From contig NZ_KN676113.1 of assembly GCF_000802185.1 (NCBI RefSeq), positions 2,605,011-2,669,010 of the forward strand: a DNA stretch of 64,000 nt. The letters are read 5' to 3'. Positions 32,196 through 41,418 of the stretch are shown piece after piece. Every line of letters begins with the position of its first letter. Position 1 is the first letter of the stretch. The notes under the pieces are model-generated. The model saw nothing but the letters and a program-made list of their open reading frames with translations, did no database searches and was not told where the DNA came from. A program made the position numbers and the translations under genes. Origin of the DNA: Belnapia sp. F-4-1 (GTDB lineage: Bacteria > Pseudomonadota > Alphaproteobacteria > Acetobacterales > Acetobacteraceae).

Positions 32196-33730
32196 GCAGG
32201 CCGGTCCTGGGCCAGCGGCAGGGCGACCTGGAACACCGCCCCCGCCCCGCGGTTGAGCCAGCCGAGACGGCCACCCATGCCGCGCAGGATGCCGGCCGCG
32301 ATGGGCAGGCCGAGCCCGGTGCCCTCGCCCGGATCCTTGCTGGTGACGAAGGGCTCCAGGATGCGCGGGCCAAGCGCGGCCGGGACCCCGCCGCCGGTAT
32401 CCTGCACCGCGAGCGTGAGCTGCCCCTGCTGCGGCCCGCTGCGCAGGGTGACATGGATCTGCGCCGCCGCATCCGGCTCCTGCCGCCGGCGGCGCAGCAC
32501 CGCATCGCGCGCGTTCTCCAGCAGGTGCAGCAGCGCCTGCTCGAATTGCGACGGGCGGCCGAGCACCGGGGCCGGCTCCGGCGCATCGATCGTGATCTCG
32601 ATGCGGTCGAGCGCCCAGGAGCGGCGGGCGACCTCCACCGCGGCGGCGGCGGCGTCGGCGGCGTCGAAGGTCTCGGCCGCGCCCGGAGCGTCGCGGGCCA
32701 GCTCCCGCATGCGCTCCAGCAGGGTGCCGAGGCGGCGGGTCTGGCCGAGGATCACCTCGATCGCCCGCCGCGGCAGGGTGGCGGACTCGAGCGCCGTGCG
32801 GGCGCGATCGGCCCAGAGGCTGATGATGTTGACCGGCTGGCTCATCTCATGCGCGACGCCGGCGCACATGGCGCCGATGGTGGCCCGCCGCGCCGCTTCC
32901 ACCAGGTCGGCCTGGAGCCGGCGCAGCTCGGTCACGTCGCGCAGGCTGCCGAGCAGGCGGCGCGGCTGGCCGTCGAGCACCGGCAACGGGGCCAGCACGG
33001 TATGCCAGTGCCGCATGCCCTCGGGGCCGGCCACGGCGCTCTCCCAGTCGCGCGGCGTGCCGCTGGCGAGGCAGGCCTGGAAGGCCTGGTCCAGCTCGGC
33101 GGCCGGCGCGGCCTCGAGCAGTGCCGCCGGGCCGCTGCCCTCCACGGCCTCGCGCGCCCGATCGAAGAGGCGGCAGAAGCTCGGGTTCACCGTCTCGAAG
33201 ACGAAGCCGCCCCGCTCCATCCGGACCACGAAAAGCGCATCCGACATGTGCTCGAAGAAGCCGCCGAGCCGTGCCTCGCTCTGCCGCGCCCGGCTCTCGG
33301 CCTCGCGCCGCTCGGCGATCTCGCGCGACAGGGCCGCATTGGCATCGGCCAGTTCCCTGGCGGAGGGCAGGGCCAGCACCCGCGGCAGCAGCGGCCAGAG
33401 CGCAATGGCCGTGGCCACCGAAACCGCCGCCGTCACCGCCTTCATCGCACCCTGGAGGCCGTAATCCGGGTACCAGAGGGTCCAGATCGACAGGAAATGC
33501 GTCGCCCCGCAGGCCAGGATGAAGAGCGCGAACAGCTCGAAGGCCCAGGGGAAGACAAGGTCCCGCCGGCGCAGCGCGATAACCAGGAGCACCACCGGGA
33601 TGGACCAGTAGGCGAGGCCGATCAGCGTATCCGAGACGATGTGCAACCAGAGCAGCTCCGGCCGCCACAGCAGGCAGACGCCGTGTGGTGCCAGCGAGTC
33701 GGTATCGAAGAATGCAGCCAGGTTAGGCAT
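32192..33730 (-). CDS. Histidine kinase with ethylene-receptor-like membrane domain
   Basis: 512 residues. Residues about 25-115 form three membrane helices that match the plant ETR1 ethylene-binding domain: S33-D34 and A40-Y41 in helix 1, F70-I71 and C74-G-A-T-H78 in helix 2, and K97 followed by VTAAVSVATA in helix 3. C74 and H78 are the expected Cu(I) ligands. Then coiled coil (about 120-158), PAS domain (about 160-270), HisKA with H294 in VAHEMSQP, and an ATPase domain with ENARD, DTGGG and GTGLGL. Start at ATG 33730 is chosen because the domain begins there; a longer frame has no ribosome site. Sensor for ethylene or another small molecule is inferred. Confidence 0.88.
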   Translation of the reverse strand: MPNLAAFFDTDSLAPHGVCLLWRPELLWLHIVSDTLIGLAYWSIPVVLLVIALRRRDLVFPWAFELFALFILACGATHFLSIWTLWYPDYGLQGAMKAVTAAVSVATAIALWPLLPRVLALPSARELADANAALSREIAERREAESRARQSEARLGGFFEHMSDALFVVRMERGGFVFETVNPSFCRLFDRAREAVEGSGPAALLEAAPAAELDQAFQACLASGTPRDWESAVAGPEGMRHWHTVLAPLPVLDGQPRRLLGSLRDVTELRRLQADLVEAARRATIGAMCAGVAHEMSQPVNIISLWADRARTALESATLPRRAIEVILGQTRRLGTLLERMRELARDAPGAAETFDAADAAAAAVEVARRSWALDRIEITIDAPEPAPVLGRPSQFEQALLHLLENARDAVLRRRRQEPDAAAQIHVTLRSGPQQGQLTLAVQDTGGGVPAALGPRILEPFVTSKDPGEGTGLGLPIAAGILRGMGGRLGWLNRGAGAVFQVALPLAQDRPA

Positions 33731-33947
33731 CTGGGTCGAACCACCGATCGTGACAAGACAACCGCGCATCGCGACATGCGCGAGTCCAGGAGCTAGGTAC
33801 AACTTCAACGTGTAATCGGGCGCAAGGCGGCGGGGAATTTTAGATTTATTGATGGCCAGCCGCTGCCGGAGCGCTTCGGTTGAGGATGGAAACCATGCTG
33901 GCGACTGCTACGTCAACATTTCTCGCCAGCGAGGACCGCAACGTCCC

Positions 33948-35567
33948 TCAGCGAGGGCGCGAGGCCCTGGTAAGTGCCAGGACCGGCAGCAGCCCCGCCG
34001 CAACGATCAGCAGGGCCGAGGTGCTGGCTTCCGCCAGCCGCTCATCGGCGGCGAGGTTGTGGACACGGACGGCCAGCGTGTCGAAGTCGAAGGGGCGGAT
34101 GATGAGCGTCGCCGGCAACTCCTTCATCGTATCGACGAAGACGAGGAGGCCCGCGGTGAGCAGGCTGCCGCGGGCGAGCGGCAATTCCACCCGCAGCACC
34201 GAGGCGGCCGGCCCGGCGCCAAGGCTGCGCGCCGCCTCGCGGAGGCTCGGCCGCAGCCGCGCCAGCCCGGCCTCCACCGCCGAGAGCGCGACGGCCAGGA
34301 AGCGCACCAGATAGGCGAAGACCAGCGCCGCGATGCCGCCCGAGAGCAGCAGCCCGGTCGAGAGGCCGAAGTGCGCCCGCATCCAGCCATCGAGCGCATT
34401 GTCGAACAGGCCGAGCGGCACCAGCGTGCCGACCGCGATCACCGAGCCTGGCAGCGCATAGCCGAGCCCCGCGACGCGGAGCGCCGCCCGCTGCGCCGGC
34501 CGCGGATGCAGCCGGGCCGCCCAGCCGAGCAGCGCCGCCAGCAGGACGGCCAGCAGCCCCGCGAGGCCTGCCAGCGTCACGCTGTTGCGGGCGAAGGGCA
34601 GGAAGCGTTCGGGCGCCAGCGGGTCGCCGACCTGCAGCAGCAGCGCCAGCAGCGTTCCCGCCGGCACCAGGAAGCCGAGCGCCACCGGCAAGGCACAGGC
34701 GAGGCAGGCCGCAGCCGCCCGCCAGCCCCGCAGCGGCACCGGCCGCAACGGCGCCTCGCGTGCCGTCGTCGCGTGGAAGCGCCGGCCGCCGCGGCTTAGC
34801 CGCTCGAAGACCAGCAGCATGGCCGCCAGCCCCATCAGGCAGGCAGCGAGCTGGCTGGCCGCGCCCCGGTCGCCCAGGCTGAACCAGGCCTCGTAGACGC
34901 CTGTGGTGAAGGTGCGGATGCCGAAATGCTGCACCGTGCCGAAATCCGCCAGCGTCTCCATCAGCGCCAGCGCCACGCCCCCGGCGATGGCCGGCCGCGC
35001 CATGGGCAGGGCAAGGCGGAAGAAGCAGCCTGTCAGCGACTGGCCGAGCGTCCGCGCCGCCTCGACCAGCCCGAGGCTCTGCTGCGCGAAGGCGCTGCGG
35101 CAGAGCAGATAGACATAGGGGTAGAGCACCAGCCCGAGCATCAGCGCCGCGCCGGACAGGCTGCGGATCTCGGGGAACCAGTACTGCCCCCAGCGCAGCC
35201 CGGTCGCGTCGCGGAACGCCGTCTGCACCGGCCCGGCAACATCGAGCAGCCAGGTATAGGCATAGCCGCAGACATAGGCGGGCATCGCCATCGGCAGCAG
35301 CAGCGCCACGTCCAGCACCCGGCGCCCGGGGAAGCGGCAGGCGGTGACGAGCCAGGCCGTGACCGTCCCGGCCAGGGCGGTGATCGCCGCGACGCCGAGC
35401 GCCAGCAGGGCGGAGTTGCCCAGCATCTCCGGCAGGGTGGTGCCGGCGATATACCGCGAGGCCGCGCCCAGCGGCCCCGCCGCCGCGGCCAGCACGGCCA
35501 GCAGCGGCGCGGCAACCAGGGCAGCGAGCGGCAGGGCGAGCAGCGCCCAGAGCGGAGCGCGGCCCAT
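33948..35567 (-). CDS. Iron(III)-type ABC transporter permease (FbpB-like)
   Basis: 539 residues with about 12 membrane helices in two homologous halves, each with a permease loop: EAARTLGQSLTGCFFRLALP near 170-190 and EAARSLGAGPAASVLRVELP near 455-475. Fused double permeases of this size belong to ferric iron/thiamine-like ABC systems such as FbpB/FutB. No ATPase or binding-protein gene is adjacent. It starts 6 bases after the flavin reductase stop, an unusual operon partner. Substrate iron is the most likely by family. Confidence 0.82.
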   Translation of the reverse strand: MGRAPLWALLALPLAALVAAPLLAVLAAAAGPLGAASRYIAGTTLPEMLGNSALLALGVAAITALAGTVTAWLVTACRFPGRRVLDVALLLPMAMPAYVCGYAYTWLLDVAGPVQTAFRDATGLRWGQYWFPEIRSLSGAALMLGLVLYPYVYLLCRSAFAQQSLGLVEAARTLGQSLTGCFFRLALPMARPAIAGGVALALMETLADFGTVQHFGIRTFTTGVYEAWFSLGDRGAASQLAACLMGLAAMLLVFERLSRGGRRFHATTAREAPLRPVPLRGWRAAAACLACALPVALGFLVPAGTLLALLLQVGDPLAPERFLPFARNSVTLAGLAGLLAVLLAALLGWAARLHPRPAQRAALRVAGLGYALPGSVIAVGTLVPLGLFDNALDGWMRAHFGLSTGLLLSGGIAALVFAYLVRFLAVALSAVEAGLARLRPSLREAARSLGAGPAASVLRVELPLARGSLLTAGLLVFVDTMKELPATLIIRPFDFDTLAVRVHNLAADERLAEASTSALLIVAAGLLPVLALTRASRPR

Positions 35568-35573
35568 CGGCGC

Positions 35574-36212
35574 CTACTCGGCGGCCTTCTTCGCCTCCCA
35601 TTCGGCGACGGTGAGGCGCGGCACCTCGATCCGGTCCGTGGTGCGGGCGTACCAGCCGCGGCCATGCATCCGGCCGAGCAGGTTCAGCTTCGGCGTGTCG
35701 ACGTAGAACTTCGCCGGGTCGAGCACGCAGTCGTCCTGGATGTGCACGGCGACGACGCGGCCGAGCACGATGGTGTGCTCCCCGGCCGGGACCAGCTGGT
35801 AGGTGACGCATTCCAGCGCCACCGGGCTTTCGGCGATGCGCGGCGGCTTCACCTTGGCGGAGGCGATGCGGGTGAGGCCCGCCTCGGCGATCTCATCCAC
35901 CCCGGCCGGGAAGTCCACCGCCGTCGCGTTCATCTCGTGCACCGCCTGCTCCGGCACGAGGCAGACGACGAATTCGCCGGTCGCCTTGATGTTGGCGCAG
36001 GTGTCCTTCAGCGCACCCGGCGCCTTCGGCCCGCAGCCGATGCCGACCACCACGGGGTTGGAGGAGAAGGCGTTGAAGAAGGAGTAGGGCGCCGCATTGG
36101 TCACCCCGGCCGCATCCTGGGTGACGACCCAGGCGATCGGCCGGGGCACCACGGAGGAGACGATCAGCTTGTAGCAGTCCTGCGGGGCGAGCGTCTCGAA
36201 ATCGAACAGCAT
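35574..36212 (-). CDS. Flavin reductase-like FMN-binding protein
   Basis: 212 residues. The split-barrel flavin-binding fold is recognised by RPIAWVVTQDAAG at 25-37, NAAPYSFFNAFSSNPVVVGIG (in two parts, about 39-59) and GEHTIVLGRVVAVH near 145-158. Such proteins reduce free flavin or Fe(III)-chelates with NAD(P)H, or act as the reductase of two-component oxygenases. Here it shares an operon with an iron-type permease, which would suit a ferric reductase role, but that is inference. ATG 36212; long extensions of this frame upstream lie antisense to the chemoreceptor and were rejected. Confidence 0.82.
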   Translation of the reverse strand: MLFDFETLAPQDCYKLIVSSVVPRPIAWVVTQDAAGVTNAAPYSFFNAFSSNPVVVGIGCGPKAPGALKDTCANIKATGEFVVCLVPEQAVHEMNATAVDFPAGVDEIAEAGLTRIASAKVKPPRIAESPVALECVTYQLVPAGEHTIVLGRVVAVHIQDDCVLDPAKFYVDTPKLNLLGRMHGRGWYARTTDRIEVPRLTVAEWEAKKAAE

Positions 36213-36303
36213 CGGGGGCGCATCCTTCGTCGCGGCGAGGGCGGAAGGTGCCGCCGGGCGGCGGGCCTGTCGAGTGGGGCGTTTGTCGCTTCTTAAACCT
36301 TGG

Positions 36304-36315
36304 GGAGCATGCTCC
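36304..36315. promoter_or_regulatory. Palindrome GGAGCATGCTCC
   Basis: Perfect 12-base palindrome, 20 bases upstream of the chemoreceptor start in the divergent promoter region of the flavin reductase and chemoreceptor genes. May be an operator; no regulator can be named. Confidence 0.3.
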
Positions 36316-36335
36316 GCGCATAAGGAGATACCCTG

Positions 36336-38645
36336 ATGCGCCTGTTCCGTGACCTTTCGGTCGGCCGCAAATTCGCCGCCAGCGCGATCCTCGCCGTCCT
36401 GCTGCTGGTCGGCATGGTCGGGCTGATGCGCCGGGATCTTGGCCTCGCCCATGAGCAAGGGGTGGCGGAACGCGCCGCCATCGCCGCGGCCCGGTCGGCG
36501 CAGCAGGCGGCGGTGCATGTCGCCCGCATCGGCACCGCCGCCCGGGGCCTGATGACCGCCCAGAGGCCGGACAGCCTCGCCGCGGAACTCGCCCAGGTGG
36601 AGGAGCAGGCGCGGCTTGCCCGGCAGGAGCTGGATGCCGCCAGCGCCTCCGCTGCCGCCCGGGACAGGCTGGCGGAAGCGGTCTCGGCGCTCGGGGAGTA
36701 TCGGGCAATCGCGGCCGAGCAGGCCGCGCAGCGGCAGCAGATGATCGCCGAGCGCGACGGCCCCCTGGCCCGCGCCAGCGCGGATTACGACCAGGCCTAC
36801 GAGGCCGCCGCCTCGATGGTCGATTTCGACGTTCCCGCCGAACTGCGGGAGGAAGCCCGCCAGCGCCTCGGTACCCTGCATGGGGCAGTGAACGAGGTCC
36901 GTCTCGGCATCCAGCGCTTCCTGGCGACCGAGGACGAGACCCAGGCCCGGCGCGTCCGCCGGGCTGCGGCCCAGCTCGGGGTGCATCAGCGGGCGCTTGC
37001 CGCCCTCGTGCCCGAAGGCAATGCCCGCGTGCCTCTGGCGCGCCTGGCGGAACTGGCGCAGGCGGCCAGCCGGTCCTCGGTCGAGGTGGTGCGGCTGGCG
37101 GAATCCATCGCCGCCCTCCGCACCCAGCGCGGCAACCCCATCCGCGACGCGCTGGAGTCGCACATGGCCGCCGCCGAGCGCCAACTCGCCGCGGAAGCCG
37201 CGAAGCTGAGCGATGCCAGCGTGGCGGCATCGGTCCGGGTGGAGCGCAACGCGCTCTGGATCGGCTCGGCGGTGGCGCTGCTGCTCGCCCTCTCCGGCTG
37301 GGCCAGCGCACGGGTCATCGGTGCCCCGCTGCGGCGGCTGGCCGGGGCGGTGCGCGCCATCGCCGCGGGCGATGCGGCGGTCGAGGTGCCGGACCGTGGG
37401 CGGCACGACGAGATCGGCGGCATTGCCAATGCGCTGGAGGGGCTGCGCGGCACGGTGCAGCGCGCCTTCGCCCAGCAGCAGATGCTGGAACAGCTGCCGA
37501 TCGCGGTGATGACCGCCGACCCGCGGGACGACTTCCGCATGGGCTACATGAACCCGGCGACCCATGTGCTGTTCGGCCGCATCGGCAAGTGGTTGCCCTG
37601 CCCGGTGGAGGAGATGCCCGGCCAAAGCATCGACATCCTGCACCGCAACCCGCAGCACCAGCGTGCCGTCCTCAGCGACCCGAGCCGCCTGCCGCACAAG
37701 GCGCGCATCCAGCTGGGCGATGAGGTGCTCGATCTCAGCGTCAGCGCGATCCGCGATGCCGAGGGCCAGTACGTCAATACCATGCTGGTGTGGTCGCTGG
37801 TGACGGCGCAGGCAAGGCTCGCCGACCGGTTCGAGGCTGAGATCGGCGGCGTGGTCGAGGCGGTCTCGGCTGCGGCGGCGCAGATGCAGGAGGCAGCCCA
37901 GGCGCTCACCGGCGCTTCCGAAACCAGCGGGCGGGAGGCGGATGCGGTGGCCGAGGCCGGGCAGCAGGCCGGTGCCGACGTGCAATCCGTGGCCGCCAGC
38001 GCGGAGGAGCTGGCGGCGAGCGTCGCCGAGATCAGCCGCCAGGTGGCCGATGGCGCCGCCGTCGCGCGCGACGCCGCGGCCGAGGCTCGGGCGACGGACG
38101 AAACGGTGCAGGGCCTTGCCCAGGCGGCGCAGCGCATCGGCGATGTGGTGCGGCTGATCGGCGACATCGCCGGCCAAACCAACCTGCTGGCGCTGAACGC
38201 CACTATCGAGGCGGCGCGGGCGGGCGAGGCCGGCAAGGGCTTCGCCGTGGTGGCAAGCGAGGTGAAGCAGCTTGCCGGCCAGACGGCGAAGGCGACGGAA
38301 GAGATCGCCAGCCAGGTCGGCGGCATCCAGGCGGCGACGGAGAAGGCGGTCACGGCGCTGCGCTCCATTGGCGGCACCATCGAGCGCATCAACGAGGTGA
38401 CGGCGGCGATCGCGGCGGCTGTGGAGGAACAGGGCAGCGCGACGCAGGAAATTGCCCGCAGCGCCGGCCAGGTGGCGTCCGGCACGGCGGCCGTGGCCCG
38501 GCGCATCCAGGACGTGCAGCGCGCGGCGCAGGAGACGGGCGAAGCCTCGGCCAGCCTGCTCGGCGCGGCGGATGGGCTGGGCGGCCATGCCGGCACGCTC
38601 CGCGCCCGCGCCGGCGAGTTCCTGGAGGGGATCCGCCGAGCATAG
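36336..38645 (+). CDS. Methyl-accepting chemotaxis protein with PAS domain
   Basis: 769 residues. Membrane helix at 12-29, a long helical periplasmic region (about 30-300), second helix at 304-325, HAMP domain (about 326-378), a PAS-like domain (about 382-480 with [24 protein letters not shown]) and a cytoplasmic signalling domain (about 490-769). The hairpin tip is in [36 protein letters not shown] (split: about 608-643). It senses a ligand and drives CheA. No che genes are in the window. AAGGAG lies 8 bases before ATG 36336. Confidence 0.92.
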   Translation: MRLFRDLSVGRKFAASAILAVLLLVGMVGLMRRDLGLAHEQGVAERAAIAAARSAQQAAVHVARIGTAARGLMTAQRPDSLAAELAQVEEQARLARQELDAASASAAARDRLAEAVSALGEYRAIAAEQAAQRQQMIAERDGPLARASADYDQAYEAAASMVDFDVPAELREEARQRLGTLHGAVNEVRLGIQRFLATEDETQARRVRRAAAQLGVHQRALAALVPEGNARVPLARLAELAQAASRSSVEVVRLAESIAALRTQRGNPIRDALESHMAAAERQLAAEAAKLSDASVAASVRVERNALWIGSAVALLLALSGWASARVIGAPLRRLAGAVRAIAAGDAAVEVPDRGRHDEIGGIANALEGLRGTVQRAFAQQQMLEQLPIAVMTADPRDDFRMGYMNPATHVLFGRIGKWLPCPVEEMPGQSIDILHRNPQHQRAVLSDPSRLPHKARIQLGDEVLDLSVSAIRDAEGQYVNTMLVWSLVTAQARLADRFEAEIGGVVEAVSAAAAQMQEAAQALTGASETSGREADAVAEAGQQAGADVQSVAASAEELAASVAEISRQVADGAAVARDAAAEARATDETVQGLAQAAQRIGDVVRLIGDIAGQTNLLALNATIEAARAGEAGKGFAVVASEVKQLAGQTAKATEEIASQVGGIQAATEKAVTALRSIGGTIERINEVTAAIAAAVEEQGSATQEIARSAGQVASGTAAVARRIQDVQRAAQETGEASASLLGAADGLGGHAGTLRARAGEFLEGIRRA

Positions 38646-38701
38646 CGCCGGCCCGGCAGCGGCGATAGCCTGCGCCTCAAGTCAAAGGAGGAACGCAGGC
38701 C

Positions 38702-39571
38702 ATGCAACCGAGCGAGCAGGTCCCGGCCATCTATCACCGCCGGGTCGGCGACATCACCCTCACCGCCATCGGCGACGGGCATCTGGATGGCTCCATGGCC
38801 GTCATCCAGAATATCGCGCCGGAGGAGGCCGCGCGGATGCTGCGCGAGGCCTTCCGCCCGGTGCCACGGCGGACGGCGGTGAACACCTTCCTCATCCGCT
38901 CCGGCGGGCGGACGGCGCTGGTCGATACCGGGTGCGGCACGGCGATGGCGGCGAGCGCGGGCAAGCTGTTCCGCAACCTGGCTGCGGCGGGGGTGGATCC
39001 GGGCGAGATCGACACGGTCTTCCTCACCCATATGCATCCCGACCATTCGAACGGGCTCTCGGCGAACGGGCTGCCGCTCTTCCCCCGGGCGGAGCTGGCG
39101 ATGCACGAGGCGGAGCACCGCTTCTGGCACGACGACGCGGCCATGGCGCGGGCGGACGAGGCCAGCCGCGAGCGCAACTTCCAGGCCTGCCGCGACCAGT
39201 CGGCCCCCTACCGGGACCGGCTGAAGCTGTTCAACGGCGGCGAGGTCTTCCCCGGCGTCACCGCCATGCCCTTCCCCGGCCACACCCCGGGGCATAGCGG
39301 CTACCTGCTGGCCTCGGGCGGCGAGAGCCTGCTGATCTGGGGCGACATCATCCATGTGCCCGAGATCCAGGTGCCGCGGCCGGAGGTCACCATGGCCTTC
39401 GATGTGGACCCCGTGCAGGCCGAGGCGACGCGGCGCCGCGTCTTCGACATGGTGGCGGCCGAGGGTCTGGCGGCGGCGGGGATGCATATGCACTTCCCGG
39501 GCCTGCTGCACCTCGTCCGGCATGGGACGGGCCATGCCCTGATCCCGGAGGCCTGGGCGACCGCCCTGTAG
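38702..39571 (+). CDS. MBL-fold metallo-hydrolase
   Basis: 289 residues. Zinc-binding motif T-H-M-H-P-D-H-S-N-G at about 109-118, further His in PGHTPGHS (about 194-201), Asp in WGDIIHVPE and a late His in MHMHFPG. The family includes lactonases (such as acyl-homoserine lactone quenchers), glyoxalases and arylsulfatase-like enzymes. AGGAGG upstream of ATG 38702. No neighbour defines its substrate. Confidence 0.85.
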   Translation: MQPSEQVPAIYHRRVGDITLTAIGDGHLDGSMAVIQNIAPEEAARMLREAFRPVPRRTAVNTFLIRSGGRTALVDTGCGTAMAASAGKLFRNLAAAGVDPGEIDTVFLTHMHPDHSNGLSANGLPLFPRAELAMHEAEHRFWHDDAAMARADEASRERNFQACRDQSAPYRDRLKLFNGGEVFPGVTAMPFPGHTPGHSGYLLASGGESLLIWGDIIHVPEIQVPRPEVTMAFDVDPVQAEATRRRVFDMVAAEGLAAAGMHMHFPGLLHLVRHGTGHALIPEAWATAL

Positions 39572-39614
39572 CGTGGCAGGGTGCCGCGCCACCATCGAAA
39601 GGGAGGAATGGCGC

Positions 39615-40031
39615 ATGCTCGCACCGGGTCGGCCGAAGCCGAAACCAACACCGGAAACCCAGCATTTCTGGGATGGCTGCAAGCAGGGCAAGCTCCTGCT
39701 GCAGCGCTGCGGCGACACCGGCCGCGCTTATTTCCCGCCGCGGCCCTTCAGCCCCTATACGGGCACGCGCAATGTCGAGGTCTTCGAGGCCTCGGGCCGC
39801 GCCAAGCTCCACAGCTACGTCATCCACCACCGCCCCGTCCCCGGCTTCACCCCGCCCTACGCGATCGCGGTGGTGGAACTCGAGGAAGGACCGCGGCTGA
39901 TGACCAACATCGTGGATTGCGAGCAGACGCCGGAGGCGCTCCAGCTCGACATGCCGATGGAGGTCGCCTTCACCCCGCTCGACGAGGAGGTCACGCTGCC
40001 CCTCTTCCGCCCCGCGAAGGAGAGCAAGTGA
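39615..40031 (+). CDS. DUF35 OB-fold protein, zinc ribbon degenerate
   Basis: 138 residues. N-terminal WDGCKQGKLLLQRCGDTGRAYFPPRPFSP is the place of the rubredoxin-like zinc ribbon, but only C22 and C32 remain instead of four Cys, so metal binding is probably lost. The rest is the OB-fold (AKLHSYVIHHRPVPGF, VVELEEGPRLMTNIVDC). DUF35 proteins act beside thiolases and help bind acyl-CoA. GGGAGG 8 bases before ATG 39615. The next gene is the thiolase partner, overlapping by one base. Confidence 0.82.
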   Translation: MLAPGRPKPKPTPETQHFWDGCKQGKLLLQRCGDTGRAYFPPRPFSPYTGTRNVEVFEASGRAKLHSYVIHHRPVPGFTPPYAIAVVELEEGPRLMTNIVDCEQTPEALQLDMPMEVAFTPLDEEVTLPLFRPAKESK

Positions 40032-41179
40032 TGATCCGTCCGGGAGAAATCGCCGTCGTCGGCGCGGCCGAATCGACCAAGATCGGCGCCGTGCCGGGCA
40101 TGTCGCAGATCATGCTGCATGCCGACGCCGCGCTGAACGCGATGGAGGAGACGGGGCTGAAGCCCTCGGACATCGACGGCGTCGCCTGCGTCGGCCCGAT
40201 GATGCCGCAGCAGATCGCGCACTACCTCGGCATCACGCCGAAATGGGTGGACGGCACCGGGGTCGGGGGCTGTTCCTTCATGCTGCATGTGCGGCATGCG
40301 GCCGCGGCCATCCATGCCGGCTATGCCAAGACCATCCTCATCACCCATGGCGAGAGCGGCAAGTCCCGCATCAACGCCACGCCCCGCCCGCCGGAGCCGG
40401 AGAGCCTGAACGGCCAGTTCGAGGTGCCCTACGGCCCCTTTGGCCCGCCGACGCTCTTCCCCATCCCCGTGCTGCGCTACATGAAGGAGCGCGGCGTCAG
40501 CCACGAGGACCTGGCGATGGTCGCCGTGGTGCAGCGGGAATGGGCCGGCAAGAACCCGCGCGCCATGTTCCGCGACCCGATCACGGTCGATGACGTGCTG
40601 AACAGCCGGATGATCGCCTATCCCTTCCGCATCTTGCAGTGCTGCCTGGTGACGGATGGCGGCGGCGCGCTGATCCTGACCAGCGCGGACCGGGCGAAGG
40701 ACTTCCCGACCAAGCCGGTCTACATCCTCGGCACCGGCGAATCGGTCGAGACCAACATGGTCTCGCAGATGAAGGACTTCACCTCCTCCTCCGCCTTCCG
40801 GGTGGCTGGGCCGACGGCGATCGAGGCAGCCGGCATCGACCGCTCGGCCGTGGATCACATGATGATCTACGACGCCTTCGCCCATCTGCCGCTCTACGGG
40901 CTCGAGGACCTCGGCTTCTGCAAGCCGGGCGAGGCGGCGGGCTTCATCCGCGAGGGCAACACCCGGCCGGGGGGCAAGCTGCCGCTCAACACCAATGGCG
41001 GCGGCCTGTCCTACACCCATACCGGCATGTACGGCATGTTCGCCCTGCAGGAGAGCATCCGGCAGATGCGCGGCACGGCGCCGGCCCAGGTGCCGAATGC
41101 GAAGATCTCCGTCTGCCATGGCGTCGGCGGCATGTTCAGCGCCAGCGGCACGGTCGTCTTCTCCAACGAGAAGCCATGA
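40031..41179 (+). CDS. Thiolase-like acetyl-CoA C-acyltransferase (DUF35 partner)
   Basis: 382 residues of the SCP2-type thiolase group. The likely nucleophile is C83 in GVGGCSFML; later motifs are NTNGGGLSYTHTG (about 319-331, where thiolases have a His) and SVCHGVGGMFSASGTVVF at the end. It would catalyse reversible acyl-CoA condensation or cleavage, possibly on an unusual acyl chain together with DUF35. GGAG 8 bases before ATG 40031; a GTG three bases upstream is possible. Confidence 0.85.
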   Translation: MIRPGEIAVVGAAESTKIGAVPGMSQIMLHADAALNAMEETGLKPSDIDGVACVGPMMPQQIAHYLGITPKWVDGTGVGGCSFMLHVRHAAAAIHAGYAKTILITHGESGKSRINATPRPPEPESLNGQFEVPYGPFGPPTLFPIPVLRYMKERGVSHEDLAMVAVVQREWAGKNPRAMFRDPITVDDVLNSRMIAYPFRILQCCLVTDGGGALILTSADRAKDFPTKPVYILGTGESVETNMVSQMKDFTSSSAFRVAGPTAIEAAGIDRSAVDHMMIYDAFAHLPLYGLEDLGFCKPGEAAGFIREGNTRPGGKLPLNTNGGGLSYTHTGMYGMFALQESIRQMRGTAPAQVPNAKISVCHGVGGMFSASGTVVFSNEKP

Positions 41180-41243
41180 CGGGGCGGGGCGGTGCTGCGG
41201 CGCCGCCCCATCCAACCTATTGATCTACAAAAGGGAAAAGGCA

Positions 41244-41318
<75 letters not shown>

Positions 41319-41418
41319 ATGCCTGCGGTGCGGCTATCTAGCGTGGCGTTGCCGTCACGGCAAGCCATCCTGCGGCCGATGATGACACTTCTCCGCAGCT
41401 ATGGCTTGATCGGGCCCG

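Noticed and set aside
29694-33464. A 1256-codon open frame on the plus strand antisense to the amidase and kinase genes
   Set aside because: Composition is that of a third-position GC shadow, it has no domain, and both strands cannot be conserved here; the minus-strand genes have clear motifs.
33731-33808. N-terminal extension of the histidine kinase
   Set aside because: It would need a TTG start with no ribosome site, and the ethylene-binding domain begins right after ATG 33730.
35574-38588. A 1004-codon open frame on the minus strand running from the flavin reductase through the region antisense to the chemoreceptor
   Set aside because: Only the last 212 codons show a protein family; the rest is Arg/Gly/His-rich with no motif and mirrors the chemoreceptor gene, as happens in GC-rich DNA.
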